From Adenanthera pavonina (lineage: Eukaryota; Streptophyta; Magnoliopsida; Fabales; Fabaceae), in NCBI GenBank assembly GCA_026686845.1, contig JAIVEN010000002.1, forward strand, positions 37,775,001-37,839,000: 64,000 nucleotides of DNA. The letters run 5' to 3'. The position numbers and the translations under genes are program-made. Below, piece after piece: positions 1 to 11,808 of this stretch. The notes beneath the pieces are model-generated. The model was given only the letters and a program-made list of their open reading frames with translations. It ran no database searches and had not been told where the DNA came from. Each line of letters begins with the position of its first letter. The first letter of the stretch is position 1.

Positions 1-1160
1 ACACTACACTTGATTCCTCTTGCAAAATCTCATACCAAATCATGATTTTATGGCTTTAAAACAACTCCCTATACTCAAGCAAGCTTAGACCGAAATTGTA
101 TAGAGATGGGAAAGGAAATATTTCATGGAAACTTAAGCCAAACAACCAAGAAAAGACACTAGAACACTTGTAAGTCATAAGAGAAACACTTACAAATTTT
201 CTTGGATTTTCCTCCAACTTTTTTTCCTATTTTTCTTCCTCCCTCACGTGGCTGCCTTCCCTTTCTCCAATTGCAGACTTCTCTTCCTCATTTCCTTGCT
301 AATTGATCGGCCAAACCATGAGGAAGGAGGGAGTATATATAAAAATCATCAACCAATGAAAACTTGCCACCTAATGACTTGATTTTTCTAGCTTTTTCAT
401 GAAAATAATAAAATATGGCTAATTTGACATGTGCAGCTTGGTCAGCACGAAATGGAGGGTATTTTGGTCCAAAAATTTTAGTTATTTACTTATCCAGATA
501 TATCCTGGACCGGTCTGGACAATTAAAGTTACTTTAGCAGTATATTTTACTATCATTGGGATACTAATTATAATCATAAAATTATTATAACATAATTATC
601 CCAATTGGTCCAAATATAAGACCCACACATTTTTCTTGAATGAATACTGCTTTTTCTTGCAGTCCAGACTGACATTTATCAGGTAAGACATTAATATTCA
701 ATCATAATTACCCAATAAATATTATTTTGATCTCAATAAATTACATACTATATTCCAATGGTCTTAGCTCATTGAGAGCTTCATTTTGACTATAATTTTT
801 CATATTTACAAAAATGCCCTTGACCCAGGACATTTTTATAATTTTTAAAACTTCTGGGTCATTGGGTGTAATTTTCACCAAAATTCATAAAATATTCTTC
901 AATCCCCTCCATGCGTCCACCGCCTTCCTTTCTTTCTTTCTTTTCTCTTTTTTTCTTCATTTTCCTTTTTTTTTCTTTTCTTTCCCTTTATTTTTTTTCT
1001 CTCAAGACAAAATAGTCATTTTCTCATTTTTCTTCTGATCGAGATAATTGCCCTCTTTGTCTTATATTATACAAAATGGTGTATATCCATTTTTACAAAT
1101 TCCTTATAAATTTTAAAATATTAGACCTTAAACATTTAAGAGAAATTTTAGGATATTACA
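1..1160 (-). mobile_element. F-family (gypsy-like) LTR, copy F1, cut by window edge
   Basis: The sequence matches 17575-18710 closely, including the stretch describing 'heteroduplex-free' matches such as ATGATTTTATGGCTTTAAAA and TCATGGAAACTTAAGCCA. It ends at 1160 in GATATTACA, so on the minus strand it begins TGTAATATCC, the same start as the F copy at 34244 (TGTAACATTC). The left part lies outside the window. It sits in the leader of a small Copia element on the same strand (see 1161-1644). No coding capacity is seen. Assignment to Ty3/gypsy rests only on the TGTAACA-type ends and LTR length, so the superfamily is tentative. Confidence 0.75.
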
Positions 1161-1395
1161 GATGGCGCATGGGAGGCGCGTGGTTTTCCGGTGGAGGTGC
1201 GTGAGGTGTCAGACCGTGGTGAAAATCTCCAGTCTGAGGTTTTCCGGCCTTCTGATCTCAATGGTGATGTCCGTTTTCTTGAAAAGTGACTGGAAATGGA
1301 TTCTGACAGAGGCGGCGACGGCGGCAGCTGCTCACTTTCAGGTTACTCTCTGACGGCTCTCTCACTCTACTCGGCTTTTTGGACACTCTAATCTC

Positions 1396-1407
1396 GCTCT
1401 GATACCA
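1396..1407 (-). other. Primer-binding site (tRNA-iMet) of small Copia element
   Basis: The plus strand reads GCTCTGATACCA, whose reverse complement TGGTATCAGAGC is the standard plant Copia primer site. It lies three bases from the LTR end at 1411, which fixes the element's orientation as minus. Confidence 0.85.
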
Positions 1408-1500
1408 AAATGGCATAGAAACCAAGAAAAAAAGAACACTATAAAATGAACTCTGTTTTCTTCAATTCCTCTTCGATGCTCAACACAAGGGAAATGACCT

Positions 1501-1509
1501 CCTTTTATA
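1501..1509 (-). promoter_or_regulatory. TATA box in small Copia LTR
   Basis: Minus-strand TATAAAAGG, about 135 bases into the 234-bp LTR, is well placed for the U3/R boundary promoter. Confidence 0.6.
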
Positions 1510-1644
1510 CTAGTTTCCAGAGGCATAAAACGTACAAAGTTTTAATGGAGTTTGATGAGGAATTATGGAAATTATTGAGGGGGTTATAGGAGAGGGAGTT
1601 ACATGGAATTATTGAGGGGGTTATAGACCGTTTCAGATATTGCA

Positions 1645-4600
1645 CTAAACATGCAAATGATCCAATTAACATAAAATGGTTAAAAATGTTACAATTTCAT
1701 ATCAAGAGGCTTGTGAAATAGGTTAAGGTTGATAATGATACTATCAATTACCAAAGTAAACTTCTAAAACAAAACTACAATCAAGTGCCAAACCAAATCT
1801 ACGATCAGATATTTGGGTTTTAGCACATCTAAAAACATTATATTTCCCTAGAAGAACATGGAGTCCAATTTACCATATACATCAAATATTATCACTTCTA
1901 AAAGTCAACAATGTGAAAACTGCTAATGTGCTAACAATCCATACACACAATTTCTTTTCAAAGGTGTTCAGTCTTTGTTTTTCTTCAAATCACCCCTCCC
2001 CCCTCACACCTCCTCCCCCCCCCCCCAAAAAAAAAGAAGCCTTGCCTTTAATCTTGAAAATCAGCAGAATTTTCACATGGTAATCAAAAGAGTTTTAGCT
2101 TGAAAATCAGAATTTTATCTAACCAAACCAAAAGAATGCCTACCAATAATCTCCAACACAAGTTAACCAATATGTCAATCACTAAAACCCAAGTACATAT
2201 ATGAATTCAATTTAAAACTAGAATTACTTAGAGAATCAAAGAATTGCCAAGATATTTTTGACATGCAAATAGGTTAAAATTTATCCAGTGAAGCCATTCA
2301 CCAACATTTGTTCCATCAGCAACGACCATGGAATGACCCATACCATGGGCAACTTTGTTTCAAATAAAAATGTATATACCATAACTTTATCTCAAAGTTT
2401 CAACTAAACAAAATTTCCAAAAAGGCATCTAATTAATTTCCTACGGACTTCTTCAACATTTTGGCTTCCAAAAATTAAAAAAAATAATTGCCTGAATCTA
2501 GAAAATAAAAGGCAGATAAAAAGGACAGAAGAATTAAAAATAACGCCTATGCCATAACATACATGCCCTCAAGAATATCCACCTTTTCGGGTACTGCTAA
2601 AGACCTTAATACAGGTAAAGCCACCAAAGGAAATCTAAAAAAATAGAAACACTAATAAGTTAATAATTACTTGAAAAAATCATACACATACTTATGTACG
2701 CATTAGGTTCATATCCCAGTTGTTTGTGTTGAGCATAGCCCTAACAAAATGGTGCATATTGCCTGAATCCATGCATTATATGTTCCAGATACTACCCAAC
2801 ACAGACCAAAAAAGTTATCCATCAAAACAAAGCATATTGCCATAAATTATTATCTCTCCCCACATATACAATTGCCCTACACCTAAAAAATGAATAAACC
2901 TTAGAGTTCTGACACTGAAGACAAAAACTATTTCATACAAATCAACCTCCCAACTCATGTACTAGACAAGGATTGTTCAGTTCTTAGATAGCTAAGTAAC
3001 ATATTTAATCTTTTAAAGTGCCATACAAATAACATATTAAAAGCATAGCATATGGGAACTGGGATGGTCATATATATTGTGTAAAATATATATGTGAATA
3101 AACTAAGTCATTATTAATGGACGTTAATCCTATAATTGGCTGGTCCTATGTGAAAAAATATATATATTAGGGGTGTACATAAATCTATACACATGATGAG
3201 CACAGTCCTGCGAAAAGATCACTGAAAGTATAAGAATTTGAACCATTTAGTTAATCTAAACAATGATATTTAGAAATCCTATTAGGAGGAAAAAAAAGAC
3301 CCCAATCACCATCAACACTTTCTATTTAAGCCAAGGTGAACATCAAGGCTATTGTGTTTCTTGTTTGAGCCAACACCGCCAACGTTCCTACTAGACCAGT
3401 ATCACAAAATTGACAACCATCACTTAGGATCATAAACATTTAGTTTGTTAAGGAAATTACGAACATACAAAGTGAAGCTATGCAATTATCTCATGCTCAT
3501 ATACAAACAAGCTACTCTAAAGTACGAAATTTCCAAATAAGCTTTTTTAAGTCTGACCCTAGAACATGGATTTAAACTCTCCTTAAAACAGTTGAGAGAA
3601 ACACATATTTTCTAAAACTGAGACCCAAATGAGTGCATCTAAAATTGGGAAAAAAAAATTAAAAGAGCAAACACATCTATACTCTAAATATTAGACCTAA
3701 ATCAGCAAGAACATCTCAGGAAATCCACACAACAACAAATATAATAAGCAATGCATCAAAGAACGAAAGAAATGAATAAGCACCTCATACTTAATGCTCA
3801 TACTCACTCTAAAAATGGTAAGCTATAAGCCACAAAATTTTCTAGCAAAACCTATATTTTTCTATGAGCACATATGGGCAGAAGGAAAATAGGATTTGAA
3901 AAAGAAAAATCATGAGTCATTCTTTCAAAGTTTTTCTATTGTTCTTTATAACTCTGATGACTTTCAAAACCACAAGATTTTTTTTTGTTGTAGTATGATC
4001 TTTTATGATATATATTTTCCAGCTTTGGAGTGAGTGAAGCTCCTCAACATTTTTATGAATATCATGGGTAAAGAAATGCTATGATATAGTAATAGATATA
4101 AATAGTCCATCACATGGGATACACTAAGTAAATTGTCTGGCATAAAATGACCCACGATAAAAAGAGAGATAAACACCAGTTCAGATCATAACCCAAAAAA
4201 ACTTACTTTATTAGATCAAGCCTGAGCAACTAGCCACCTCAATTAAACAATAAGAGATGAGGCGTGCCTGAAGAAACTCATGAGCTTTTCTTCTTGCAAA
4301 TATGTAATGATGCAGAATTGATTATGACACTAATATGCAGATGGTAACTTGGAGAATCGAGAGGACTTGGGAGAGAATAGTCGCTACATAAGGGAGGCCC
4401 TTACGTCAAATAATGGTAAGCACCATAGAGGATAACAGCTAGCGAGAAAGTTAGATGAAATCTTCAAATAGTAGACAACAAACTCCAATGGTAGAGTGCC
4501 TTGAGTTGCAATCTAGCGGTAAATCTGTGGCGATGAAACTTCATTGTGAATCTAGCCACAAATCTGTGGTGGTAGAGCCTCCATATATAGTCGTTCGTCA

Positions 4601-4679
4601 TTTTTCTTTTTACCGGGCCTTGGCTCTTCTTTCCCTTGGGGTTTTTGATCCCCTCTACCAATAGTTTTTAGATGGGTGT
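1645..4679. other. AT-rich non-coding stretch
   Basis: No convincing coding region, RNA gene or transposon end was found. A pyrimidine-rich tract ending in a C run followed by an A run lies near 1985-2035. Near 4505-4580 a roughly 30-bp motif containing AAATCTGTGG is repeated imperfectly. The stretch could hold upstream introns of the plus-strand RPA1-like gene, but no exon could be shown. Confidence 0.4.
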
Positions 4680-6430
4680 TGTAGTATCCTTATTTTGCTG
4701 GACATTATGAGATTATTTTTCTATGTTAGAATTGAAAATGAAAAAAATTATTATTTTTGTCTCTGAAAAGAAAAATTTTATGCAATATAGTCCTTAAATA
4801 AAGGAAGAATTCTATGCAAGTTAGTTCTTGGAAGAAATTACAAGAAAGGACCCAAAAAATTAAAAATTATAATTTTGTAAATATTAGAAATTCTTGTCAG
4901 AATGAAGCTCGCAATGAACTAGACTCAATAGTATATTGCATAGAGTTAACTAATTAAATATGAAGAAACAAATAGTGCTGAGTGTAAAAAAGTAACTAAA
5001 TACAAAAAAAGGAGTTTGTGGGCCCCACAATTAGCAAAAAGGTGAAAGGAATAGTATGTGGGCCCCACACAGATACTTTATGGGGCAGGATAGTTAAGAG
5101 AATCTATATACAAATTCAGAGTAGTCCTATATCTATAAAATGATAAAATACTATAAAAAGTAACTTTATCGATCCCAATAAAAATTAACTGACATATGGT
5201 ATATCTTGACCAAGAAAAATATACAATATTTAGACATTCAATACCTTCTCATTTGCATCATTTTTAGCATGAGGAAAATGTGATTTTTCGCCAAATACTT
5301 CTCAAAGAAACTATACTTTTTGGACAAAAAGTACCCAAGTTAATTAACCTAAGTTAAAGTAACCTAACCCTAGTTAATTTAAGTAAGTTAACTTCCTTCT
5401 CTCCTCACATTTTGGTCAAAAATTTCAGCAAAAAATTTAGAGAGAGAAGCTCCAAAATACACAAGAAAGAAGAGAGAAAAGAGAAAGTAAAGATCAAGAA
5501 GCAAGAGTTCAAGTATTTGGTAAGTGTTCCTACCACCATGAGCTTATTGTTTCAAGTGGTTTAAGGTAGTTTAATGGAGTCTTCTTCTCCGTCTCTCCAT
5601 GCATAAGTTTTGGCCAAATCTTAGGTAAAGGAAGAGATGAGTTTTCATGCAATAAACCTTGGAAAGTCGATGAACTAGCCACTTGAAGCATGATTTTGGA
5701 AGAAGTTGGTTGTATATCAAAGCAATCTTTTTCTCTCTTTTGCTCATGGATTTTATCCAAACAGGGTTCCATTTAGAGTAGGAATTTCATGATTTTGATG
5801 ACAAAAATTGAATTTTTGGGTCCAAATTAGCTAAGAACAAGTATTGGTTTCAAAAAAAATAAAAAGGAAAACTATATAGAAAATTTAGGGTTTAATGAGA
5901 ACTTTGTGATGAAGAACATGTAAACAATGGCTTATGAGCTTGTATAATGTTATATTTAGGTTCAAGGAAATTGTGTAAGACTTATGAAGTGGTGTGCCAA
6001 AGGTGAAAAGTAAGGGAAGCCATAAAGGTATCATTTTACCAGTTTTGCTATATATTATCCTATGATATTTTTATGAACTTAATGACTTGCCATTTGAATG
6101 TTTTGGTGATTTGTGATTATTGGCTAAGTTAAATGAAGGGGTATTTGTCCACGGGATGTCCATTTTACAAAGTGTTACTTTGCCGAAATTTCTATGAGAT
6201 GTTATTGCATATTTTGATTTGATATGATTCTTGATGACTTTTATGAGAAATGTGATGATATTGTGCATGATTGGTAGTGCTATTGAGATTCTTTGAATCT
6301 CACTCTTCCAAATATCTAACATGTTTAGGGTCAAGTTATGGCAAGGCTACCAAAGAGGAAAAAGGCAAGGAGAAAGAAGTTGATAATTAAAATGGCTATC
6401 CTTGCAATGATCTTGTATTTTAAGCTTTTG
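4680..6430 (+). mobile_element. F-family (gypsy-like) LTR, copy F3, incomplete
   Basis: This aligns with the first 1.8 kb of the complete F copy at 34244-37148. Both share the start (TGTAGTATCC versus TGTAACATTC), a GTGGGCCCCAC-type motif region, an AGAGAGAAG-rich purine stretch before a GTAAGTGTT splice-like site (near 5520), and a downstream CAAGTTATGG motif (6333 here). The last kilobase of the family is not recognisable here, so the right boundary is approximate and no target duplication was established. Short reading frames inside look incidental. Confidence 0.55.
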
Positions 6431-7606
6431 TGTAAACTAGTTTTCTTTCCCCGTATGATGCACGGATTGAAAAAAATTATGTGATTGTTACAGATGCTAT
6501 TTTGAATACTAGAAAATAGCTTTTTTTTTGTTCATAAGATTTAACGTTTTTGAAAATATAGAAAGCTAAAATTGATTTAACAATAACTAATGTTTATGGA
6601 TTATCGGGACCCTTCTATGTTTAACATTACTGTTATTAATCTTGGGCAAGACTAAGCATATAAAATGAATATAGTTAATTGGAATTTGATGTCATTAGGC
6701 ATATTACATCTTTCATGAATTACATTATTTTTTTGTGAATGATATATTAAAAAAATATAATGTGACGGACATTATATCATAGTATATGTAATGCACATTT
6801 AACTTTCCTGATTGTAATAGATAGGATTATTATTTATAATTTGTAGCTTATATAATAATCATACTTGTGTGTGGAACCTAAATTTAATTTAAGATCTTGG
6901 AAATGATGCAACTCGGACAATAAATAGAAGTTCAGATAAATTGTATAAGTTGTTTTGAATTCCATGTATTTTGATCCCTAGAAATTATGGAAATTGAATT
7001 GATTAAAACTTGTGGCCATAGAAACGTATTCATACATTAATTAATATTAGATGAAATGATCATTACTTTTGCCTTGTGAGAACCAAGTTCCAATGATTCA
7101 CTCCTCATTGAACCATAGAATGGTAGTCCAATTAAATGTAACCTTTGTAATTCCAATATTTGATAAATTTTTAGACTAAATGGTTCATTATCCCTTTAAT
7201 TACCAGCTAAATGTTCTTGTTTGGTGGTTGCAGATGATGGTTCACTGGTTATATTATTCGTTGCATTTCTTCCATCCCAATATCCAACTATTTTATCTTT
7301 ATATCTTCGTTGTAAAAATTTTACTTCTTGCTGTGCTATAAACTTGGGAATAGAGAATAGAGAATATTCTCAATTATTAGATTTGGAAATTGGAAGGAAA
7401 GATCAGACAATATGTGTTCATGTCGTGCATATCTACTAGAGGAGAAGCCCAAGTTCATGACCTAGTAACACCATTTGTAATATGATTTTTGTAGATGAAT
7501 CTATAAGTTATATATGTAATCCTCTACTATTTCTGTTTTCCCTCTATGTTGTCGCTTTATGAGTAAATAATTGTCTTGTATTGACTATGATTTTTGTGAA
7601 TAACAG
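6431..7606. other. Non-coding, probably intron or flank of the RPA1-like gene
   Basis: AT-rich sequence without recognisable exons or repeats. It directly precedes a splice-acceptor-like TAACAG at 7601-7606 that opens the first recognisable RPA1-like exon. A weak open stretch at 7221-7439 has no similarity I can name. Confidence 0.4.
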
Positions 7607-7680
7607 ATGAAGGCAGTGACTGTAACAATGGGTGACAAAAACTATGATTACGTTAATGGATTAATTAAGGATGAAAGATG

Positions 7681-10600
7681 TGTTAGGAATTTCAGTACAC
7701 ACACAGCGGAAAACTATCAAGAAATTCCCGCCCATGGATCTGTCAATATTGTTTATATTGAAATGTAGAAAAGAATTTTACCTTTAGTGCAACCCTTGGT
7801 GTTCTTTTTATTTTGTCAGACCCCAGGAACTAATGCGACTGGTCAGCTCCTTCTACCGATATCTATATGAACGGTGGGTCCAACTCGAACGACATGCTAG
7901 CACCTCTATTTGTATACATTCGTACAGTCCATATGCCCTCGCTGTTCATCGTTCATCCGTACAGTCTCTCTCTTTGAGTGTACGGCTACTCTCTCTTTAG
8001 GGTGATTCAAAATTGTATTGATTCTATATCCTAGTCTATATCAATATATAGATAGGATTTAGAATTTTTTTAATTTAAATTAATAATTTAAACTAAATCA
8101 AATATTAATTAGATAGATTAGTTTGAATTTAAATCTATCTAATATATTAGATTTAAACTAACTATATAATCTACATCCAGAATCAAATCTAGATTTAATT
8201 TATCATGTAAATCAAATTTAGATTATTAGTTTAAATTCAAATTTAGTATCCAATCTAAATCATATTTAGATTACGACATTAATTTAAATTTAAATCTATC
8301 ATATAGAATTAAATTTAAAACTAATTCATTTAAATTAATTTGAACAATATATATATTTTGAAATAATATAATATATATCAAATATATAATATATCAAACA
8401 TATATATATTTCAAATTTTATAATATATATATATATAAGTCAATCACCCCAAATTGAATATTAATTCATTAAATCTAGACACATTTTAGATTCAATGAAT
8501 TTGGACATTCTAGTTTAAGTTGGTATGTTCTTGTGTGTGACTCTATAGGCCTATATGATGTTGACAGTGGACTAATAATACTATTGGACCCACAAGTTAT
8601 AAGTGGCCTCTTGCAAGACATTGTGACTACTCAAATCATATGAGATTGGTGATCCAATGTAACCTATTATATAACTAGATCACATCCCTTTTGTCTCATG
8701 ATATATAAGTCAAGTATGAGGAATGGAAATGTCATCCTCATTTTACTCGACCATCATTTTCTCGATCTTCGCAGACAGAACAAATGGAAACTCTTCCATT
8801 CGAGCACGGCCATACATTTCTCAGTCTCACTCATCGAGGGGCCCAAATATATCTCTCAATTAATTAGAGAGACAAATTCCATCTTGATCATTCATCTTCC
8901 TCCACACGAGTTCTACTATGCCCAAGCATAGCCTTTATGTTCTCCCGATTAAAGGTGACTTTTGACTATGCCAAAGTATAGTGTTCCCATGTAGGAAGCC
9001 ATGGTGATCTCAGGTTTGAGGGCTTAGTGATACGGTTATATATGAGATATGCTTATGACTTGATCCATGCAGCTATCTCATAACGGGTCTGTTAGATTGA
9101 CTGGTCACCCAAGAGGGGGGTGAATTGGGTGATGCAAGATTTTTGCTCTTTTGGATCACAACCCAATTTCACTAAGAGTGCATCAAAACAGGGATAAATA
9201 AAGAGAGTTGTGTGCAGCAACTGAATAGAGAAGATGAAGAACAATACACAGCAATTTATACTGGTTCAGCCCAACCACTTGGCCTACATCCAGTCCCCAA
9301 GCCACCACTTGAGATTTTCCACTATATCCCACCAGTTTGATTCGGGCACCTGTGAAGCCTCAGTACATTCCCACAAGTTTCAGTGGGCACTTGTGAAGCC
9401 ACTCTCCCCACACCCTTACAAGATGTGTAAATCCCTTAGTGTTTCCCCACACTAAGATTCTACCCAGAATACGTAGAAAGAAATATTTACAAAATGAAAA
9501 CTCTCTTGAAGAATAGATAATACATTGAAAGCTCACTCTATTGAGGTGGGTTTTTCAAACAATGCTATGATAGAGAGATTTTACAAATGGTTGCAGCATT
9601 TTCGCATAAACACACTTAAAATCGTTGCCCATAAGTTCAAATGATGTTATATTTATAGTTTTGTAGTGTAATTAGACGTTAGACACAAGATTTAGCCGTT
9701 AGAGATGTTACCCAACAGTTATTTTTGCAAAACTATCCATTTACCAACCACATTTAATGTTTCTGACATTCTGAAATTCGAATTTTGGATGTTAACAGAT
9801 GAATTTTGAAGATACCGAAAGTTAAAGACTTTAGAGTTGAACTTCGAAGTTCGTCTGTTCAAAGCTGAAGTTCGAATTTTCATCTTGACAAATGTTTCAA
9901 TGTTGGAACATTCGAATTTTCAAGTTTAAAATACTTCTGGTAAGTGTGAATAGTTGTTCCATATTGTTATAGTACCTTCGAAGTTCAAATTTTGGTTCCC
10001 AAAATTCATCTGACAGTGAGCAACTCAATATGGCACAAGTTCTTCCTTTTGAAATTCAAATTTTAGATGTGAAAATTTGTCTGTTGGTTGTTCCAGAAGT
10101 ATTTCTGTGTTTCTGGATATTCAAAATTCAAATTTTCAAAGCTAAAATTTGTCTGTTATACTTGAAGTTTGAATTTTGGAAGCAAAAATTCATCTGTTAG
10201 CTATTCTGGAAGTATTTTCACATTCTGGTGTTTTGAAATTTGAATTTTCAAAGCCAAAATTTGTCTGTTAGTTTTCTGGAAGTATTTTCACATTCTAGTG
10301 TTTTGAAATTCAAATTATCAAAGCCAAAATTCATCTGTTAGACCTGAAGTTCGAATTTTGGAAGCCAAAATTCGTCTGTCAGTGGCAAGCTTAACTTTGC
10401 ATGAAGGTTCTCTTCGAAATTCGAATTTCTGAGGCCCGAAATTCATCTATCGCAACGGAACCTACGTAACTTCGAATTTTGCACTGTAGACAATTTTGGA
10501 GAATCCATAACTCTCTCATTTTAACTCCAAATTAAGCAAATACCTATGTTTGGAAAGCTCTTAATGTTTACTTTCAAATGAAAGAAGTTTCACTTCAAAA

Positions 10601-11808
10601 ACAAACGTATTTGTGAAATATGATCGAAATAGTGATAAGAGGTCAAAACTGAAAATACATTTCTCACTACTCAATTTTAAATAACCATAGCTTTTTCATA
10701 TGACCTTCATTTTGAGTGAAATAACCTTATTTGAAAAGCTTATTAAGTCTAGTTTAATATGAAATAAGTTTTACATCAAAGTCATATGTATTTTGAGAGA
10801 TATATTAAATACACTAATCAAAGGTCAAACTCTAGATTCTTGAAAACCAGATTTCACTAACTATGCTTGACTCGAAATTCGAATGTAATATCTCTGAAAC
10901 TTCAAATTTCAGTCAGCAAAGTTCATATTTTCACAAAGTATATGAAGTTTAACTTCTCAAAATTCATCTGTCATCAGAGTTTTTCAAATCTATCTTATGC
11001 TAACATCATATTTACTTAATCTAACTCATTTAAAACATATGGTAACAAGATTAAGTAATTTTCAAAGATTAATTCCACCTCAAGACCTAAGTGAAAATAA
11101 AATATACCAATGACTAGGTCTTCAAATGTTGAGTTCCACTTCCACTTGGTCATTTCCCTCTTGGCACGCTCTTTTCTGATCTTCCATTTTTGGAGCATCC
11201 TTTCTTTTCTTCTTTCTTGAGTGAGGCATGATATTGATTTCCATTTCTGTATTCCAATGCTCACTCTTCTTACTTGGACCAACCTACATTTAATATAGTA
11301 CACTTACAAATCAAGTAGTTAGTCCAGTTTATATATCCAACTTATATTATTCATTGTAAAAGTACAGTGGATATATTTACACATAGCATGATATATGTAT
11401 TATAACCATAATTAAATACATACTAGTATGTATTTTACTTCTTTAAGGAACATTATATATGTCAAATACATATAATGCATTTGTTCCTTATTACTCTATA
11501 TTTATCATCATCAAAACTTATATTATACTAAACCTTATAGGGTCAATCCAGTGCCTATTCTCTAACAGGAACTTATGATTTTGATTTGTATCTTCATACA
11601 TAATTATGAATCAAAATCACACTAGCCTTAATTCATCATTGTTCCCACAAAGATGATTGACTAGGGATATTTAGGATAAAATAATTTATCCAAGGATATT
11701 ATTATAAAAAAAAACATGCAAACAATATAATAATGTAAGGAAAAACACCTTCTTTTTCATAATAAAATATAATGTTCATAATACAACGATAGGGCACAAT
11801 CTCCAACA
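7681..11808 (-). mobile_element. Solo LTR, Copia (Angela/Tork-like), with nested LTR
   Basis: The element begins TGTTAGGAAT and ends CTCCAACA, with the 5-bp target duplication AGATG at 7676-7680 and 11809-11813. On the minus strand it starts TGTTGGAGATTGTGCCCTAT, resembling long Angela-type LTRs. Without the 2455-bp nested insertion its length is about 1673 bp, also usual for that lineage. No gag-pol is present, so it is a solo LTR left by LTR-LTR recombination. It sits inside exon 1 of the RPA1-like gene, whose reading frame resumes after the duplication. Ends and duplication are seen directly; lineage is inference. Confidence 0.85.
9090..11539 (-). mobile_element. S-family (sirevirus-like) LTR insertion A
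   Basis: The left end, TGTTAGATTG followed by a CACCCAAGAGGGGGG segment, is the reverse complement of the S-family LTR 3' end. Dozens of TTCGAA-type motifs follow to about 11010. GGGTC flanks the insert at 9085-9089 and 11540-11544, and removing one copy restores a continuous Angela-type LTR. The final 530 bases (about 11010-11539) do not match other S-family copies, and the right end reads TTATA instead of CAACA. That segment may be a further insertion or a divergent variant. An open stretch inside it (11303 to 11016, minus) encodes a lysine/arginine-rich peptide I cannot name. Confidence 0.75.

Larger units (their letters stand above)
1161..1644 (-). mobile_element. Small Copia element: 5' LTR (1411-1644), primer site and leader
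   Basis: Read on the minus strand, 1644 to 1411 is a compact 234-bp LTR starting TGCAATATCTG and ending TATGCCA. A TATAAAAGG box lies at 1509-1501. After three bases comes an exact initiator-Met primer-binding site. The leader then runs to 1161, where F1 interrupts it. The gag-pol body is therefore expected left of the window. A 20-bp direct repeat (1570-1589 and 1607-1626) lies in the upstream part of the LTR. Lengths and layout fit short-LTR Copia lineages such as Ale; lineage is inference. The five bases after the LTR (1645-1649, CTAAA) should be one copy of the target duplication. Confidence 0.75.

Noticed and set aside
814..1038. Open frame rich in Phe/Ser within the first kilobase
   Set aside because: It comes from a T/C-rich tract inside F-family LTR F1 and has no domain; the related copy F2 does not preserve it.
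1162..1353. 63-codon frame near the left end with a higher GC content
   Set aside because: It lies antisense in the leader of the small Copia element, between the primer site and F1.
4380..4415. TAAGGG...CCCTTA hairpin as a candidate Helitron 3' end
   Set aside because: No CTRR terminus at the expected distance on either strand.
11016..11303. Lys/Arg-rich 95-codon frame considered as a small DNA-binding gene
   Set aside because: No recognisable domain; it lies in an insertion of uncertain origin and has no sign of selection. Kept only as part of LTR A.
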